Assembly (NCBI GenBank): GCA_943357285.1
Contig: CALRGJ010000005.1
Location: 19,935-83,934, forward strand
Origin: Candidatus Peribacteria bacterium
GTDB taxonomy: Bacteria; Patescibacteriota; Gracilibacteria; UBA1369; LOWO2-01-FULL-3
Direction: 5' to 3'
Length of the DNA stretch: 64,000 nt
Below are positions 41,305 to 49,253 of the stretch, in pieces. Every line of letters starts with the position of its first letter. The stretch's first letter is position 1. The notes beneath the pieces were generated by a model. The model was not told the DNA's origin, ran no database searches, and saw only the letters and a list, made by a program, of their open reading frames with translations. Both the position numbers and the translations under genes were made by a program.

Positions 41305-42348
41305 TTAGAGATTTTTGGCCGCCTCTAGTATGATTTTCTTTGTTTCTTCCCAGCTTATACAGCTGTCAGTTACAGACACTCCATATTTCATTTCTCCCCA
41401 GCCTCCACCTATTTTCTGACTACCTTCGAACAAATGACTTTCTAGCATCAATCCTACTATATTATCGGAGCCATTTTTGATCTGTCCCATCACATCATTC
41501 CAAACCTTCGGCTGATTTCTAAAATCTTTTTCGCTATTTGCATGACTACAATCAATAATAATTCTTGGTTTAACTCCGGCTTTTTTGCAGAAATTTGCAG
41601 CTAGAGCTACATCTTTTGATGAATAATTTGGTCCAGACACTCCTCCTCTCAAAATCACATGCCCATATGGATTACCTGTGGTGCTTACTACGGAAACTTT
41701 TCCTTCATCATCCATTCCAAGGAAATTATGAGGAGCTTCCGCTGATAGAATTGCATTCACCGCCACATCTACATTGCCTTCAGTTCCATTTTTGAAACCC
41801 ACCGGCATGGATAAACCACTGGCCAATTCTCTATGGGTTTGTGATTCTGCAGTTCTGGCGCCAATAGCGCTCCAACAGATCAAATCCGAATGATATTGAA
41901 TAACGATCGGTCCCAAAACTTCCGTAGCAGTTGGTAATCCCATGTCATTTATCTGTATTAACAATTTCCTAGCCAAAAGCACACCTTCCTTCAAACTATA
42001 AGAATCATCTAAATAAGGATCATAAATAAAACCCTTCCAACCAATGGTTGTTCGAGGTTTTTCTAGATATGCTCTCATTACAATCACGAATTTATCTTCA
42101 ACTTGTTTGCGCAGTTCGTTTAGTTTTTCCGCATATTCTAAAGCCGCTTTTGCATCATGAATAGAGCAAGGACCCACCACGATAATTTTTCTGGAATCTT
42201 TCCCATCCAAAATATTTTGAATATCTTCACGCGCTTTAAGCACAGTTTCAGATGCACGCTTGGTTATCTTTGCCTGCTTCAAAACTGTCGCCGGCGAAGC
42301 AATTTCTCCAAAAGACGAAACGCGTAAGTTGTTTATTTTAGAATTCAT
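41305..42348 (-). CDS. aroG: 3-deoxy-7-phosphoheptulonate (DAHP) synthase, class I
   Basis: From ATG 42348 the product is 347 aa. It has the class I (AroF/G/H) motifs VGPCSIHDAKAALEYA, MRAYLEKPRTTIGWKG, LPTATEVLGP, WSAIGARTAESQTHRELASGL and DCSHANSEKD. It makes the first shikimate-pathway intermediate from PEP and erythrose 4-phosphate. No other aromatic genes lie in the window. The symbol could equally be aroF or aroH. ATG 42357 is an alternative start, but the promoter position favours 42348. Confidence 0.94.
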   Translation of the reverse strand: MNSKINNLRVSSFGEIASPATVLKQAKITKRASETVLKAREDIQNILDGKDSRKIIVVGPCSIHDAKAALEYAEKLNELRKQVEDKFVIVMRAYLEKPRTTIGWKGFIYDPYLDDSYSLKEGVLLARKLLIQINDMGLPTATEVLGPIVIQYHSDLICWSAIGARTAESQTHRELASGLSMPVGFKNGTEGNVDVAVNAILSAEAPHNFLGMDDEGKVSVVSTTGNPYGHVILRGGVSGPNYSSKDVALAANFCKKAGVKPRIIIDCSHANSEKDFRNQPKVWNDVMGQIKNGSDNIVGLMLESHLFEGSQKIGGGWGEMKYGVSVTDSCISWEETKKIILEAAKNL

Positions 42349-42357
42349 AGCTCGCAT

Positions 42358-42386
42358 AAAATAGCTTAAAAGCTTCCTGTTGCCAA
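42358..42386 (-). promoter_or_regulatory. promoter of the DAHP synthase gene (near-leaderless)
   Basis: On the minus strand: TTGGCA, 17-nt spacer, TATTTT, 9 nt before ATG 42348. Confidence 0.5.
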
Positions 42387-42392
42387 CTTTAA

Positions 42393-42420
42393 CAAAAAAA
42401 ACAGCCTTTTGGGCTGCTCT
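42393..42420 (-). terminator. intrinsic terminator after tRNA-Asp
   Basis: On the minus strand the stem CAGCC / GGCTG is followed by TTTTTTTT directly downstream of the tRNA. Confidence 0.8.
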
Positions 42421-42432
42421 ACACTATTTGAA

Positions 42433-42509
42433 TGGCGGAACGGACGGGATTCGAACCCGCGACCTCCACAGTGACAGTGTGGCGTTCTAACCAGCTGAAC
42501 TACCGCTCC
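42433..42509 (-). tRNA. tRNA-Asp(GTC)
   Basis: This is a 77-nt cloverleaf. The acceptor GGAGCGG pairs with CCGTTCC, the anticodon loop is CTGTCAC with stem CCACA/TGTGG, and the T arm is GCGGG-TTCGAAT-CCCGT. CCA is encoded in the gene. Anticodon GTC is a standard queuosine site, and queG is in the window. Confidence 0.97.
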
Positions 42510-42563
42510 ACGTAAATAATGCAGGTGGACGATAATATAATTCGCACCCAAAAACAAGTAAAT

Positions 42564-42592
42564 TTGTGATATTGAGCGTTTTCCCCTAAGAT
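42564..42592 (+). promoter_or_regulatory. promoter of the glycosyltransferase operon (leaderless geometry)
   Basis: TTGTGA, 17-nt spacer, TAAGAT, 6 nt before ATG 42599. Confidence 0.65.
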
Positions 42593-42598
42593 TATTGC

Positions 42599-43705
42599 AT
42601 GAAAATTGGAATAGATTGTCGCTTTTTCAGCTCAAAATTTACCGGAATTGGTCGTTATACCCATGAACTGGTGGAGAATTTCATTAAACTCAATTCTGCT
42701 CTCACCTCTCCTCACGAGCTTATACTCTTCTTTAATGAGCCTGAATATAAAGATTTTATCTACCCCAATCACACCAAAAAAGTTCTCGTGAATGCCAAGC
42801 ACTATTCCATCGACGAACAATTTATATTTCTCAGAAAATTAAATAAGGAAAAACTTGATCTGGTTCATTTTCCGCATTTCAATATTCCAGTTCTCTACTC
42901 TAGACCATACATCGTTACCATTCACGACCTCACGCTTTCTATGTTTCCAGGTCAAAAAATGACCAGATGGTATCATCGCATTGGATACAATCTCACGATA
43001 AAAAACGCCGTTAAAAAAGCTAAAAAAATTATCTCTGTTTCTGAAAATACGAAAAAAGATTTGATACGACTACTTCGCGTTCCGGAAGAAAAAATAACTG
43101 TAATTTATAATGGTATTTCTCCAGATTTAAAAGTTGTTCCGGAATATAAAAATGCTGCACATGAAGACTTCCTTTTGTATGCCGGAGTTTGGCGCAGCCA
43201 TAAAAATTTACCTCGTCTTATCTCCGCTTTCCATCTGTTGAAAAATAGGAATCCGGAATTCAAAGATGTTAAGTTGATAATCACTGGTAAACCTGATCCA
43301 CACTATCCAGAAGTAAAACACACAGTTCGTTTTCTCGGTTTGGAGCATGATGTAAAATTTCTTGGCCTTGTTCCGGAACAAGAATTAATTAAGCTTTATA
43401 ACCAAGCAACGATTTTCGTCTTCCCTTCTTTATATGAAGGATTCGGTCTTCCTCCTCTTGAAGCCATGAGCTGCGGTACGCCCGTAGCCGCCGCAAATTC
43501 TTCTTCCATCCCAGAAGTTTGTGGCGAAGGTAATGCCGTATTTTTCAATCCTCATAGTATAGACTCCATTGCTGAAACCATCCTTTCCCTATATAAAAAT
43601 CCTACTGCTCAAGAAAAATTAATCAAAAATGGCCTCGACCATGCGGCCAAATTTTCTTGGATCAAAACCGCTAAAGAAACCTGGCAAATAATAAATCACC
43701 AATGA
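42599..43705 (+). CDS. family 4 glycosyltransferase
   Basis: The product is 368 aa with a GT-B fold. The N-terminal acceptor domain opens MKIGIDCRFFSSKFTGIGRYTHEL. The C-terminal nucleotide-sugar domain has LYAGVWRSHKNLPRLISAF and the retaining motif EGFGLPPLEAMSCGTPV. It probably adds a sugar during surface polysaccharide or glycolipid synthesis. Donor and acceptor are unknown. It overlaps the next gene by ATGA. Confidence 0.93.
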   Translation: MKIGIDCRFFSSKFTGIGRYTHELVENFIKLNSALTSPHELILFFNEPEYKDFIYPNHTKKVLVNAKHYSIDEQFIFLRKLNKEKLDLVHFPHFNIPVLYSRPYIVTIHDLTLSMFPGQKMTRWYHRIGYNLTIKNAVKKAKKIISVSENTKKDLIRLLRVPEEKITVIYNGISPDLKVVPEYKNAAHEDFLLYAGVWRSHKNLPRLISAFHLLKNRNPEFKDVKLIITGKPDPHYPEVKHTVRFLGLEHDVKFLGLVPEQELIKLYNQATIFVFPSLYEGFGLPPLEAMSCGTPVAAANSSSIPEVCGEGNAVFFNPHSIDSIAETILSLYKNPTAQEKLIKNGLDHAAKFSWIKTAKETWQIINHQ

Positions 43706-44022
43706 CTTTTTATCCTTTTCAAGATTTTTTAAAGAGAGCAGCCAATAAATATGGCATTTCCAAAGAGATGGAAGCTGCAAAAATATGCAACGATTTTCGC
43801 GCAATTATGCCCGAACTCTTGAAAGGAATTCCTCAAGCCGATATATACATTCAGCCCGCTTTTTATAAGAACAAAACTCTCGTTCTCAATGTTTTAAATC
43901 CAGCTTGGGCTCAAGAAATTATTATTCGTCGTCCAAAAATTATCGCCGAAATGAATAGAAAAGCCGGCAAGGAAATAATAAAGAATCTTTATACTCAACT
44001 TCATAGCTCAGGACAGTACTAA
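43702..44022 (+). CDS. DUF721/DciA-like protein
   Basis: The product is 106 aa. The domain shape and the C-terminal part (KTLVLNVLNPAWAQEIIIRRPKIIAEMN) fit the DUF721 family. That family includes DciA, the helicase loader that is widespread in bacteria lacking DnaC/DnaI. A role in replication initiation is therefore possible but not shown. It is translationally coupled to the glycosyltransferase gene. Confidence 0.75.
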   Translation: MTFYPFQDFLKRAANKYGISKEMEAAKICNDFRAIMPELLKGIPQADIYIQPAFYKNKTLVLNVLNPAWAQEIIIRRPKIIAEMNRKAGKEIIKNLYTQLHSSGQY

Positions 44023-44086
44023 GGTCAAAAAAATAACAATTTTAGTCGAAATTTCCTCTGTTAGCAGACAAAAGAATGATTTTTTC

Positions 44087-44114
44087 TTGACTTTAAAACG
44101 CTTCTGTCTAAAAT
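44087..44114 (+). promoter_or_regulatory. promoter of rpsP-khpA
   Basis: TTGACT, 16-nt spacer, TAAAAT, 30 nt before the rpsP GTG. Confidence 0.65.
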
Positions 44115-44144
44115 AAAGCCCGCTTACTCGTAACGAAAAACAAC

Positions 44145-44483
44145 GTGCTAAAGATCAGACTAACTCGTATTGGAAAGAACAAACAACCTAGTTTCCGTGT
44201 AGTTCTTCAGGAACACACATCTCCAGTAAAAGGTAAATTTATTGAAGAGCTTGGATACTACAGACCAGCTGCTACACCTAAAGAGGTCAAATTTGAACTC
44301 GATAGAGTTAAGCATTGGTTAAAAATGGGTGCTCAGCCATCTGATACAATCGCTGTTTTATTGAAAAAACAAGGTATTGAAAATATGGATCAATTTATTG
44401 CACCTCGCAATAAAAAGACTAGAAATAAAAAAGCTCCAGCTGTTGAAGCCGCTCCGGCTGTTCCAGCTGCTCCAGCCGCTTAA
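44145..44483 (+). CDS. rpsP: 30S ribosomal protein S16
   Basis: The product is 112 aa with a GTG start. It opens MLKIRLTRIGKNKQPSFRVVL and continues with GKFIEELGYYRP and DRVKHWLKMGAQPSDTI, standard for S16. An extra Ala/Pro-rich tail (APAVEAAPAVPAAPAA) makes it longer than the usual ~85 aa. It is first in an operon with khpA, as in many bacteria, although rimM, trmD and rplS are not next to it. Confidence 0.97.
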   Translation: MLKIRLTRIGKNKQPSFRVVLQEHTSPVKGKFIEELGYYRPAATPKEVKFELDRVKHWLKMGAQPSDTIAVLLKKQGIENMDQFIAPRNKKTRNKKAPAVEAAPAVPAAPAA

Positions 44484-44534
44484 TACACATTATTAAAAAT
44501 TCCCTTTAATTTTTAATTTTTTAATTTCACAGAC

Positions 44535-44804
44535 ATGACAGACCAAACAACTGCAGATCGCGATTTTGTTGAATACGTTGTGAAGCAAATAGTTGAAAAA
44601 CCTGAAGAGGTTGTAGTAGAAAGAGTTGTAGACGAAATGGGAGTTCTTATTACGCTCAAAGTTTCTAAAGACGATATGGGAAAAATCATCGGAAAGAGCG
44701 GCCAAACAGCTAAAGCTCTCCGTATCCTTTTAAGAATAATTGGTTCCAAGAATAACGCACGTGTCAACTTGAAGATAGTTGAACCTGGGCAGGAAACAGT
44801 TTAA
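44535..44804 (+). CDS. khpA: KH-domain RNA-binding protein KhpA
   Basis: The product is 89 aa. A single KH domain has the GxxG loop in MGKIIGKSGQTAKALRILL. KhpA binds RNA, usually with KhpB/Jag, and influences division and envelope synthesis in Firmicutes. The position after rpsP is conserved. Confidence 0.93.
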   Translation: MTDQTTADRDFVEYVVKQIVEKPEEVVVERVVDEMGVLITLKVSKDDMGKIIGKSGQTAKALRILLRIIGSKNNARVNLKIVEPGQETV

Positions 44805-44813
44805 TATACAGTC

Positions 44814-45215
44814 ATGCCAAACATATCAGACGGTAGCTCTACCCTCGGAAGCAGCCAACCTGTTGGAAGCAAATCTATTGTAGAAGCTGCTCAAAATTAT
44901 CAAATTCTAGAAATCCTTAATCGCGGATTGGCTTATGCAATTATTATTGCAGGTCTACTTTCCGTAATTTTTATCTTCATCGGAGGTATTTCCTTCATCC
45001 TTTCAGGAGGAGCTGAAGACAAAATTAAATCAGCCGTTTCCACTATTCGTTACGCTATTATCGGTCTAATCGTAACTATTTTGGCAACTGTAATAGTAGG
45101 AACCGTAGGTAAAGCTATGGGCTTAGACATCATCCGATACTTGAATTTTGGTGATATTATTGCCACTATTCAGGGCATCACCACTACAGGAGCGAATGGC
45201 GGCGGGTTACAGTGA
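44814..45215 (+). CDS. pilin-like two-helix membrane protein (conjugation/T4SS pilin type)
   Basis: The product is 133 aa. Two hydrophobic helices (AYAIIIAGLLSVIFIFIGGISFIL and YAIIGLIVTILATVIVGTV) flank a short polar loop SGGAEDKIKSAVSTIR. This layout, with SGG before the loop, is typical of VirB2/TrbC-like pilin proteins that are common in CPR genomes. The Gly/Ser-rich ends are probably exposed. No other secretion genes are adjacent, so the role is inferred from topology only. Confidence 0.6.
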   Translation: MPNISDGSSTLGSSQPVGSKSIVEAAQNYQILEILNRGLAYAIIIAGLLSVIFIFIGGISFILSGGAEDKIKSAVSTIRYAIIGLIVTILATVIVGTVGKAMGLDIIRYLNFGDIIATIQGITTTGANGGGLQ

Positions 45216-45219
45216 CCCC

Positions 45220-45249
45220 TTGACTAAGCCATTTTTTTCATGTTAAAAA
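45220..45249 (+). promoter_or_regulatory. putative promoter of the Tat-type lipoprotein gene
   Basis: TTGACT, 18-nt spacer, TAAAAA, 34 nt before ATG 45284. Confidence 0.4.
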
Positions 45250-45283
45250 GAATACTTGATCTATAGTATCCTTTTTATCTTGT

Positions 45284-46573
45284 ATGGAACAAATGGGAAG
45301 AAGAAATTTTTTGGAACGTAGTCTAGGTGCAATTGGCGTAGCTGCCCTTGCTGAACTTTTTCCTGGCTGTAAAGATTACCGCGAGGATACTCAGCAAAGA
45401 GCTAATGCAGTTATTAGCCCTAAGGAAAAAGATATCGATTCTAAAAAGTTTATCGAAAAAATTGAAGTGAAAGGTGTTATTTTCAATATTCATTTTTCAG
45501 AAGGTTTACACAATCCACCAGATTTAGCTGTTTTGAGATCAGCAATCGAAGGAGCGGTAGATCTCAATGCCAAATATATAGATGTTCCCACAGGTCTTGA
45601 AATTAGCCTAGTAATTAGAAATCCTGAAGAACTAGGAGGTGCGGGCGGAAATGTACCGGTAACTTTTCAAATCGGCCCAAATGAAGAAGGAAGATACTCC
45701 AAACCTGTTGGTCTTGAGTTTGATAATAAGGTTATTAATTTAAGTTCGTCCGACATTACCCCTACAAATCTTGGTCATGAACTTTTACATTACATTAGAG
45801 CGGATCAGGGAATCATGGTTTCACATGAGGGAATAGAGGAAGGTTTAGCTGAATATTTAGAATTTATTGAAGGAGCTCCATCCGAGATAGAGCTGCTTAA
45901 TTCTGCTGTTTCCCTGGAAGATTTTTTTGAGCTTTTCCCGGATTTGTTGGCCATCCCTTTAGAAGATGAAATACGTCATGGTAAAGCTTTTGTTAAAGAT
46001 TTGCCTCGGAAGTCGGAATTGGTTGCGAAACTAAAAAGAGAGATGCAAAGAAGAGCTTGGAAAAAATGGTTTGAAAAACCAGCGAATACTGATTTTTTAA
46101 GAAATCTTCACCGCGAACAAGCCAGAATTCAAAAAGATCAACCGCAAAAAGTTTGGACAGTCACTGATTTCGTTGCTGCCGGTAGCAAAATTAATCCTGA
46201 ATTTGCCTCTTGGTTTGAAAGTCAAAAAATCTTTGAAATGGCTGAGCCAGGGCCAATTATAAGAGCCATTTTTAAAGATGGTAAGATCCATATACTCTCC
46301 TTATCACAGGAATCTTTAAACGATAAAGCAGGCAAAGACATTAGTAAGTATCCAAAACTTTTTCATTTGCAGCCTTTTGAGGGCGAAGTAAAAGTCACTT
46401 TATCCTTACGTTCAGGCTCAAGATTAAATTTTACTTTACCACTTCGTGGTAAAACTTTCGACTCTCCAAATATAAAAAAGGCTTTAGCGGAGCGTAATAT
46501 TGCTTATGAAGAACTAGTTAGTGTTCAAATAAAACACAATGGACAAGATGTGACACTGAAAGCTGTACCCTAG
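45284..46573 (+). CDS. putative Tat-exported lipoprotein with HExxH metallopeptidase motif
   Basis: The product is 429 aa. The N-terminus has a twin-arginine signal (GRRNFLERSLG), a hydrophobic stretch and a Cys at FPGC. It would then be exported folded and lipidated. A zinc-peptidase motif HELLH occurs near residue 168, followed by EEGLAEYLEF, which could supply the third ligand as in gluzincins. The C-terminal third is beta-rich. Its substrate is unknown, and tatC is not in the window. The stop lies 1 bp from the stop of the opposing gene. Confidence 0.7.
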   Translation: MEQMGRRNFLERSLGAIGVAALAELFPGCKDYREDTQQRANAVISPKEKDIDSKKFIEKIEVKGVIFNIHFSEGLHNPPDLAVLRSAIEGAVDLNAKYIDVPTGLEISLVIRNPEELGGAGGNVPVTFQIGPNEEGRYSKPVGLEFDNKVINLSSSDITPTNLGHELLHYIRADQGIMVSHEGIEEGLAEYLEFIEGAPSEIELLNSAVSLEDFFELFPDLLAIPLEDEIRHGKAFVKDLPRKSELVAKLKREMQRRAWKKWFEKPANTDFLRNLHREQARIQKDQPQKVWTVTDFVAAGSKINPEFASWFESQKIFEMAEPGPIIRAIFKDGKIHILSLSQESLNDKAGKDISKYPKLFHLQPFEGEVKVTLSLRSGSRLNFTLPLRGKTFDSPNIKKALAERNIAYEELVSVQIKHNGQDVTLKAVP

Positions 46574-46574
46574 T

Positions 46575-47138
46575 CTAGGATTTCACCAACACCGTTTCCA
46601 ATCCTTGTCTCACTATATTTTTCCAGTCATATGGAAATTTGAACGTTTCTAGTGCGCGGACTAGAGCGGCAAAGATGGACCATGAGTCCCCTGTTCTGTA
46701 TATGAAAGCATTTCCTGTTTCGTGATTTGGATTGTAGTCTTCTACTTCAGCGCGATTTGGACTTACCGGAATTGTTCCATTTAGGAGCATTTCTTCCACA
46801 TCACTGAAATTGAATCCAAGCGCGATATCCGCAGCTTGTAGTACGACCTTTCTGTTATTGCGACTATAAGGCAAAACAACCGTGTGAGGCACTGAGAAAG
46901 CTCCGAGATTAGTATCGGCAAGTATTACTACCTGCACATCTACGTGAGCTGTTGCCTCCAAAATCTTTTTTAAAGTATCTTCAATAGCCGGAGACAATTC
47001 TTTATCTAGGATAATTCCTAGAAGAGGCTTCCTAGTATTAAATGATAATTTTTTTGAAAGAAATCCTTTTACTTCCTTTTTTTGTTTAACGAAATTTTCT
47101 AAGGAGCTGTACATATTTTTTTTATTTTTGTTATTCAA
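46575..47138 (-). CDS. reduced glycogen/starch-synthase-like (GT5) C-terminal domain protein
   Basis: The product is 187 aa. LGIILDKELSPAIEDTLKKIL, ADIALGFNFSDVEEMLLNGTIPVSP and DYNPNHETGNAFIYRTGDSWSIFAALVRALETF follow the order of the C-terminal half of GlgA-type synthases. The N-terminal half and the usual catalytic PCGLTQ-like segment are missing or changed (FSDVEEM). It is likely not an active synthase, and may be a sugar-binding or regulatory remnant. A TATAAT (minus strand, 47141-47146) lies just upstream. Confidence 0.6.
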   Translation of the reverse strand: MNNKNKKNMYSSLENFVKQKKEVKGFLSKKLSFNTRKPLLGIILDKELSPAIEDTLKKILEATAHVDVQVVILADTNLGAFSVPHTVVLPYSRNNRKVVLQAADIALGFNFSDVEEMLLNGTIPVSPNRAEVEDYNPNHETGNAFIYRTGDSWSIFAALVRALETFKFPYDWKNIVRQGLETVLVKS

Positions 47139-47228
47139 TCATTATACCTTATAATCTGACTTAAGTCGAGAACTATACCCTTGACGATAGCGTGAGTTGT
47201 TATTTAATTCGAATAGCCCAAAAACCGC

Positions 47229-48149
47229 ATGTCTAAGCTAATAATCATCGATGGTAATGCTATTATTCATCGCGCTTTTCACGGTCTTCCACCATTCAAA
47301 ACTTCTACCGGTGAATTAGTAAATGCCGTCTATGGTTTTTCCTCGATTCTTTTAAATATTTTGAATAAAGAACAGCCCGATTATATCGCTGTTACTTTTG
47401 ATATGAAGGCTCCCACTTTTCGCCATATTGAGTATAAAGAATACAAAGCTACTCGCACGAAAGCTCCCGACGAACTCTATGCTCAGATTCCTCGTATTCG
47501 TGACGTAGTGCGTGCTTTCAGAATTCCAATTTATGAAACCGAAGGCTACGAAGCCGATGATGTGATAGGCACACTCGCGAAGCAAGCGGAGAAAATGGAC
47601 ATCAATACTTACATCGTGACTGGCGATATGGATACGATGCAATTAGTAACTGATAAAATTAAAGTACTCGCAAACACTCAGAAATTTTCCGAACCAATTG
47701 TTTACGATATCGCAAAAGTAATGGGAAGATTTGGCTTACAGCCAAGCCAAATTACCGACATGAAAGGTCTTCAGGGAGATAATTCTGATAACATAAAGGG
47801 TGTGCAAGGAATAGGTCCTAAGACTGCTTGTACTCTTCTTCAGAAATATGGAACGTTAGAAAATATTTATAAAAACCTCGATGAAATTACTGGTGGCGTT
47901 CACGACAAACTTGCTGCTCACAAAGAGGAAGCTTTCCAAAGCAAACATCTCGCTACAATTATTACCGACGTCCCGGGAATCACTCTCGACATTGAAGCCT
48001 GTAAAACTCATGACTACGACGAAGCTACTCTGCGCGAAATTTTCGAAAAACTAGAATTTAAGAGCCTCCTCGCTCGCCTAAATACTTTTCATAAATTTTC
48101 CAGCGAAAAGAAAGCTGTGGAAAATAATATACAGGTGTCATTGTTTTAG
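47229..48149 (+). CDS. stand-alone 5'-3' exonuclease (Pol I N-terminal / FEN type)
   Basis: The product is 306 aa. It corresponds to the 5' nuclease domain of DNA polymerase I: LIIIDGNAIIHRAFHG, FDMKAPTFRH, YKATRTKAPDEL, the acidic metal site EGYEADDVIGTLA and VTGDMDTMQLV, and the helix-hairpin-helix GVQGIGPKTACTLL. It would remove RNA primers and flaps. No polymerase domain follows, so polA must be separate. Confidence 0.92.
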   Translation: MSKLIIIDGNAIIHRAFHGLPPFKTSTGELVNAVYGFSSILLNILNKEQPDYIAVTFDMKAPTFRHIEYKEYKATRTKAPDELYAQIPRIRDVVRAFRIPIYETEGYEADDVIGTLAKQAEKMDINTYIVTGDMDTMQLVTDKIKVLANTQKFSEPIVYDIAKVMGRFGLQPSQITDMKGLQGDNSDNIKGVQGIGPKTACTLLQKYGTLENIYKNLDEITGGVHDKLAAHKEEAFQSKHLATIITDVPGITLDIEACKTHDYDEATLREIFEKLEFKSLLARLNTFHKFSSEKKAVENNIQVSLF

Positions 48150-48159
48150 TCTCCCCATA

Positions 48160-48187
48160 TTGACAAACAGGGAAAAAGGTTTAGAAT
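48160..48187 (+). promoter_or_regulatory. promoter of the 251-aa membrane protein gene
   Basis: TTGACA, 16-nt spacer, TAGAAT, 20 nt before ATG 48208. Confidence 0.65.
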
Positions 48188-48207
48188 CTTTCCTTGAATA
48201 ATTTTTT

Positions 48208-48963
48208 ATGGAAGATCCTAAATATAGTCAGTCAGAGGAAGTTGAACAAGATAGTCCCAGAAAAAGGGAGATTGTTAAGCGTTTATTGGCTATTGATGTC
48301 GTTTCAGAAGTTTCCGAAATGGAAGATGGTGGTTCTACGAATAAACCTAAATCCGTAGATGGAGCTCCTCAAAGCTTGCCATTTTTTAGGACTGATGCCT
48401 TAACGATAGATATAAACTCTAATCCAAATGCAGAAATTGTCTGTAATTTTGGTAAATTAGGAGAAAGGTCTGTTCACGTTCTTGTAGCCATTGCATATGC
48501 TTATGCCAATGGTGATTTGAACGAATCAGAGGCTACCAGTCTTCATTTCAAAGTTCTTCATACTCTTATTGCTCAGTTTGAAGGTAGCCCACGCAAAAAT
48601 CTACTAGAAGCGAGATTATTAAGAGTTGAATCTCTAGCTAAGGCTATTAAAGTAATGAGACCGAAACCACACCTTGGTGAAACTAGTGAGCTTAAGGATT
48701 ATCACATTGACGCTATTCTTGGTTCCACGGAATCGCTAAAGGAGGCAGACGCTCTCGATCCGGCACCCACAAAAGTAAGCGACACTAGAGCAAAAACCAG
48801 ACGTCTTATTATAGCATCTGGAATTGCTGGTTTAGTTATGGGTATTGGAGCTGCAATAGGAGCAACCTACCCTGAAAAAATCCAGGCATTAGAAAAATCC
48901 ATGGGATCAGCGATTAAGTCTACCTCCGACTGGGTTTCAAAAAAACTGGAAGAAGTTAAGTAA
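48208..48963 (+). CDS. hypothetical protein with C-terminal membrane helix
   Basis: I do not recognise this protein. It is 251 aa. A polar, acidic N-terminal region is followed by a helical domain (VHVLVAIAYAYANGDLNESEATSLHFKVLHTLI). One hydrophobic Gly-rich helix follows near the C-terminus (LIIASGIAGLVMGIGAAIGA) with a short charged tail. The topology suggests a tail-anchored cytosolic domain. Confidence 0.7.
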   Translation: MEDPKYSQSEEVEQDSPRKREIVKRLLAIDVVSEVSEMEDGGSTNKPKSVDGAPQSLPFFRTDALTIDINSNPNAEIVCNFGKLGERSVHVLVAIAYAYANGDLNESEATSLHFKVLHTLIAQFEGSPRKNLLEARLLRVESLAKAIKVMRPKPHLGETSELKDYHIDAILGSTESLKEADALDPAPTKVSDTRAKTRRLIIASGIAGLVMGIGAAIGATYPEKIQALEKSMGSAIKSTSDWVSKKLEEVK

Positions 48964-49253
48964 AACAGATAAGTTTATACCCCCATCTGTTTGACAAAAC
49001 TCTCTTCTGTGCGTAAACTAAACCCCCACCCTTGAGAGCGATTTATAGCACACGAAAGATTCGAGAGCTATCAAGCGGAAGTGAAGTGAATTTTTATTAT
49101 TTTTGACATCGGCAAACAGCTCTTCGCAGAGCCTTCTAGACCGAATAAAAAAATTGAACGAGGCGCATTTATTGGCCAAAAACTGACGCATTTCATTTGT
49201 AAGCAAAATAAATTTCTAGTAATATCCCTTCGACTTAAGATTAATCAATAAAC
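48964..49253 (+). other. 290-bp intergenic region upstream of ftsA with a promoter-like pair
   Basis: This is one of the longest gaps in the window. TTGACA (48991), 17-nt spacer, TAAACT (49014) would start a transcript about 225 nt before ftsA. The following sequence has the short stem ATAGC/GCTAT and the hairpin GCTCT-tcgc-AGAGC (49119-49132), nested within TCGG/CCGA. It could be a long ftsA leader or a small RNA. I match it to no known RNA family. The track's minus ORF here (49018-49206) looks like noise. Confidence 0.4.

Noticed and set aside
49018-49206. 62-aa minus ORF in the ftsA upstream gap
   Set aside because: No start signal, no domain-like pattern, and it lies in a region better read as a structured leader.
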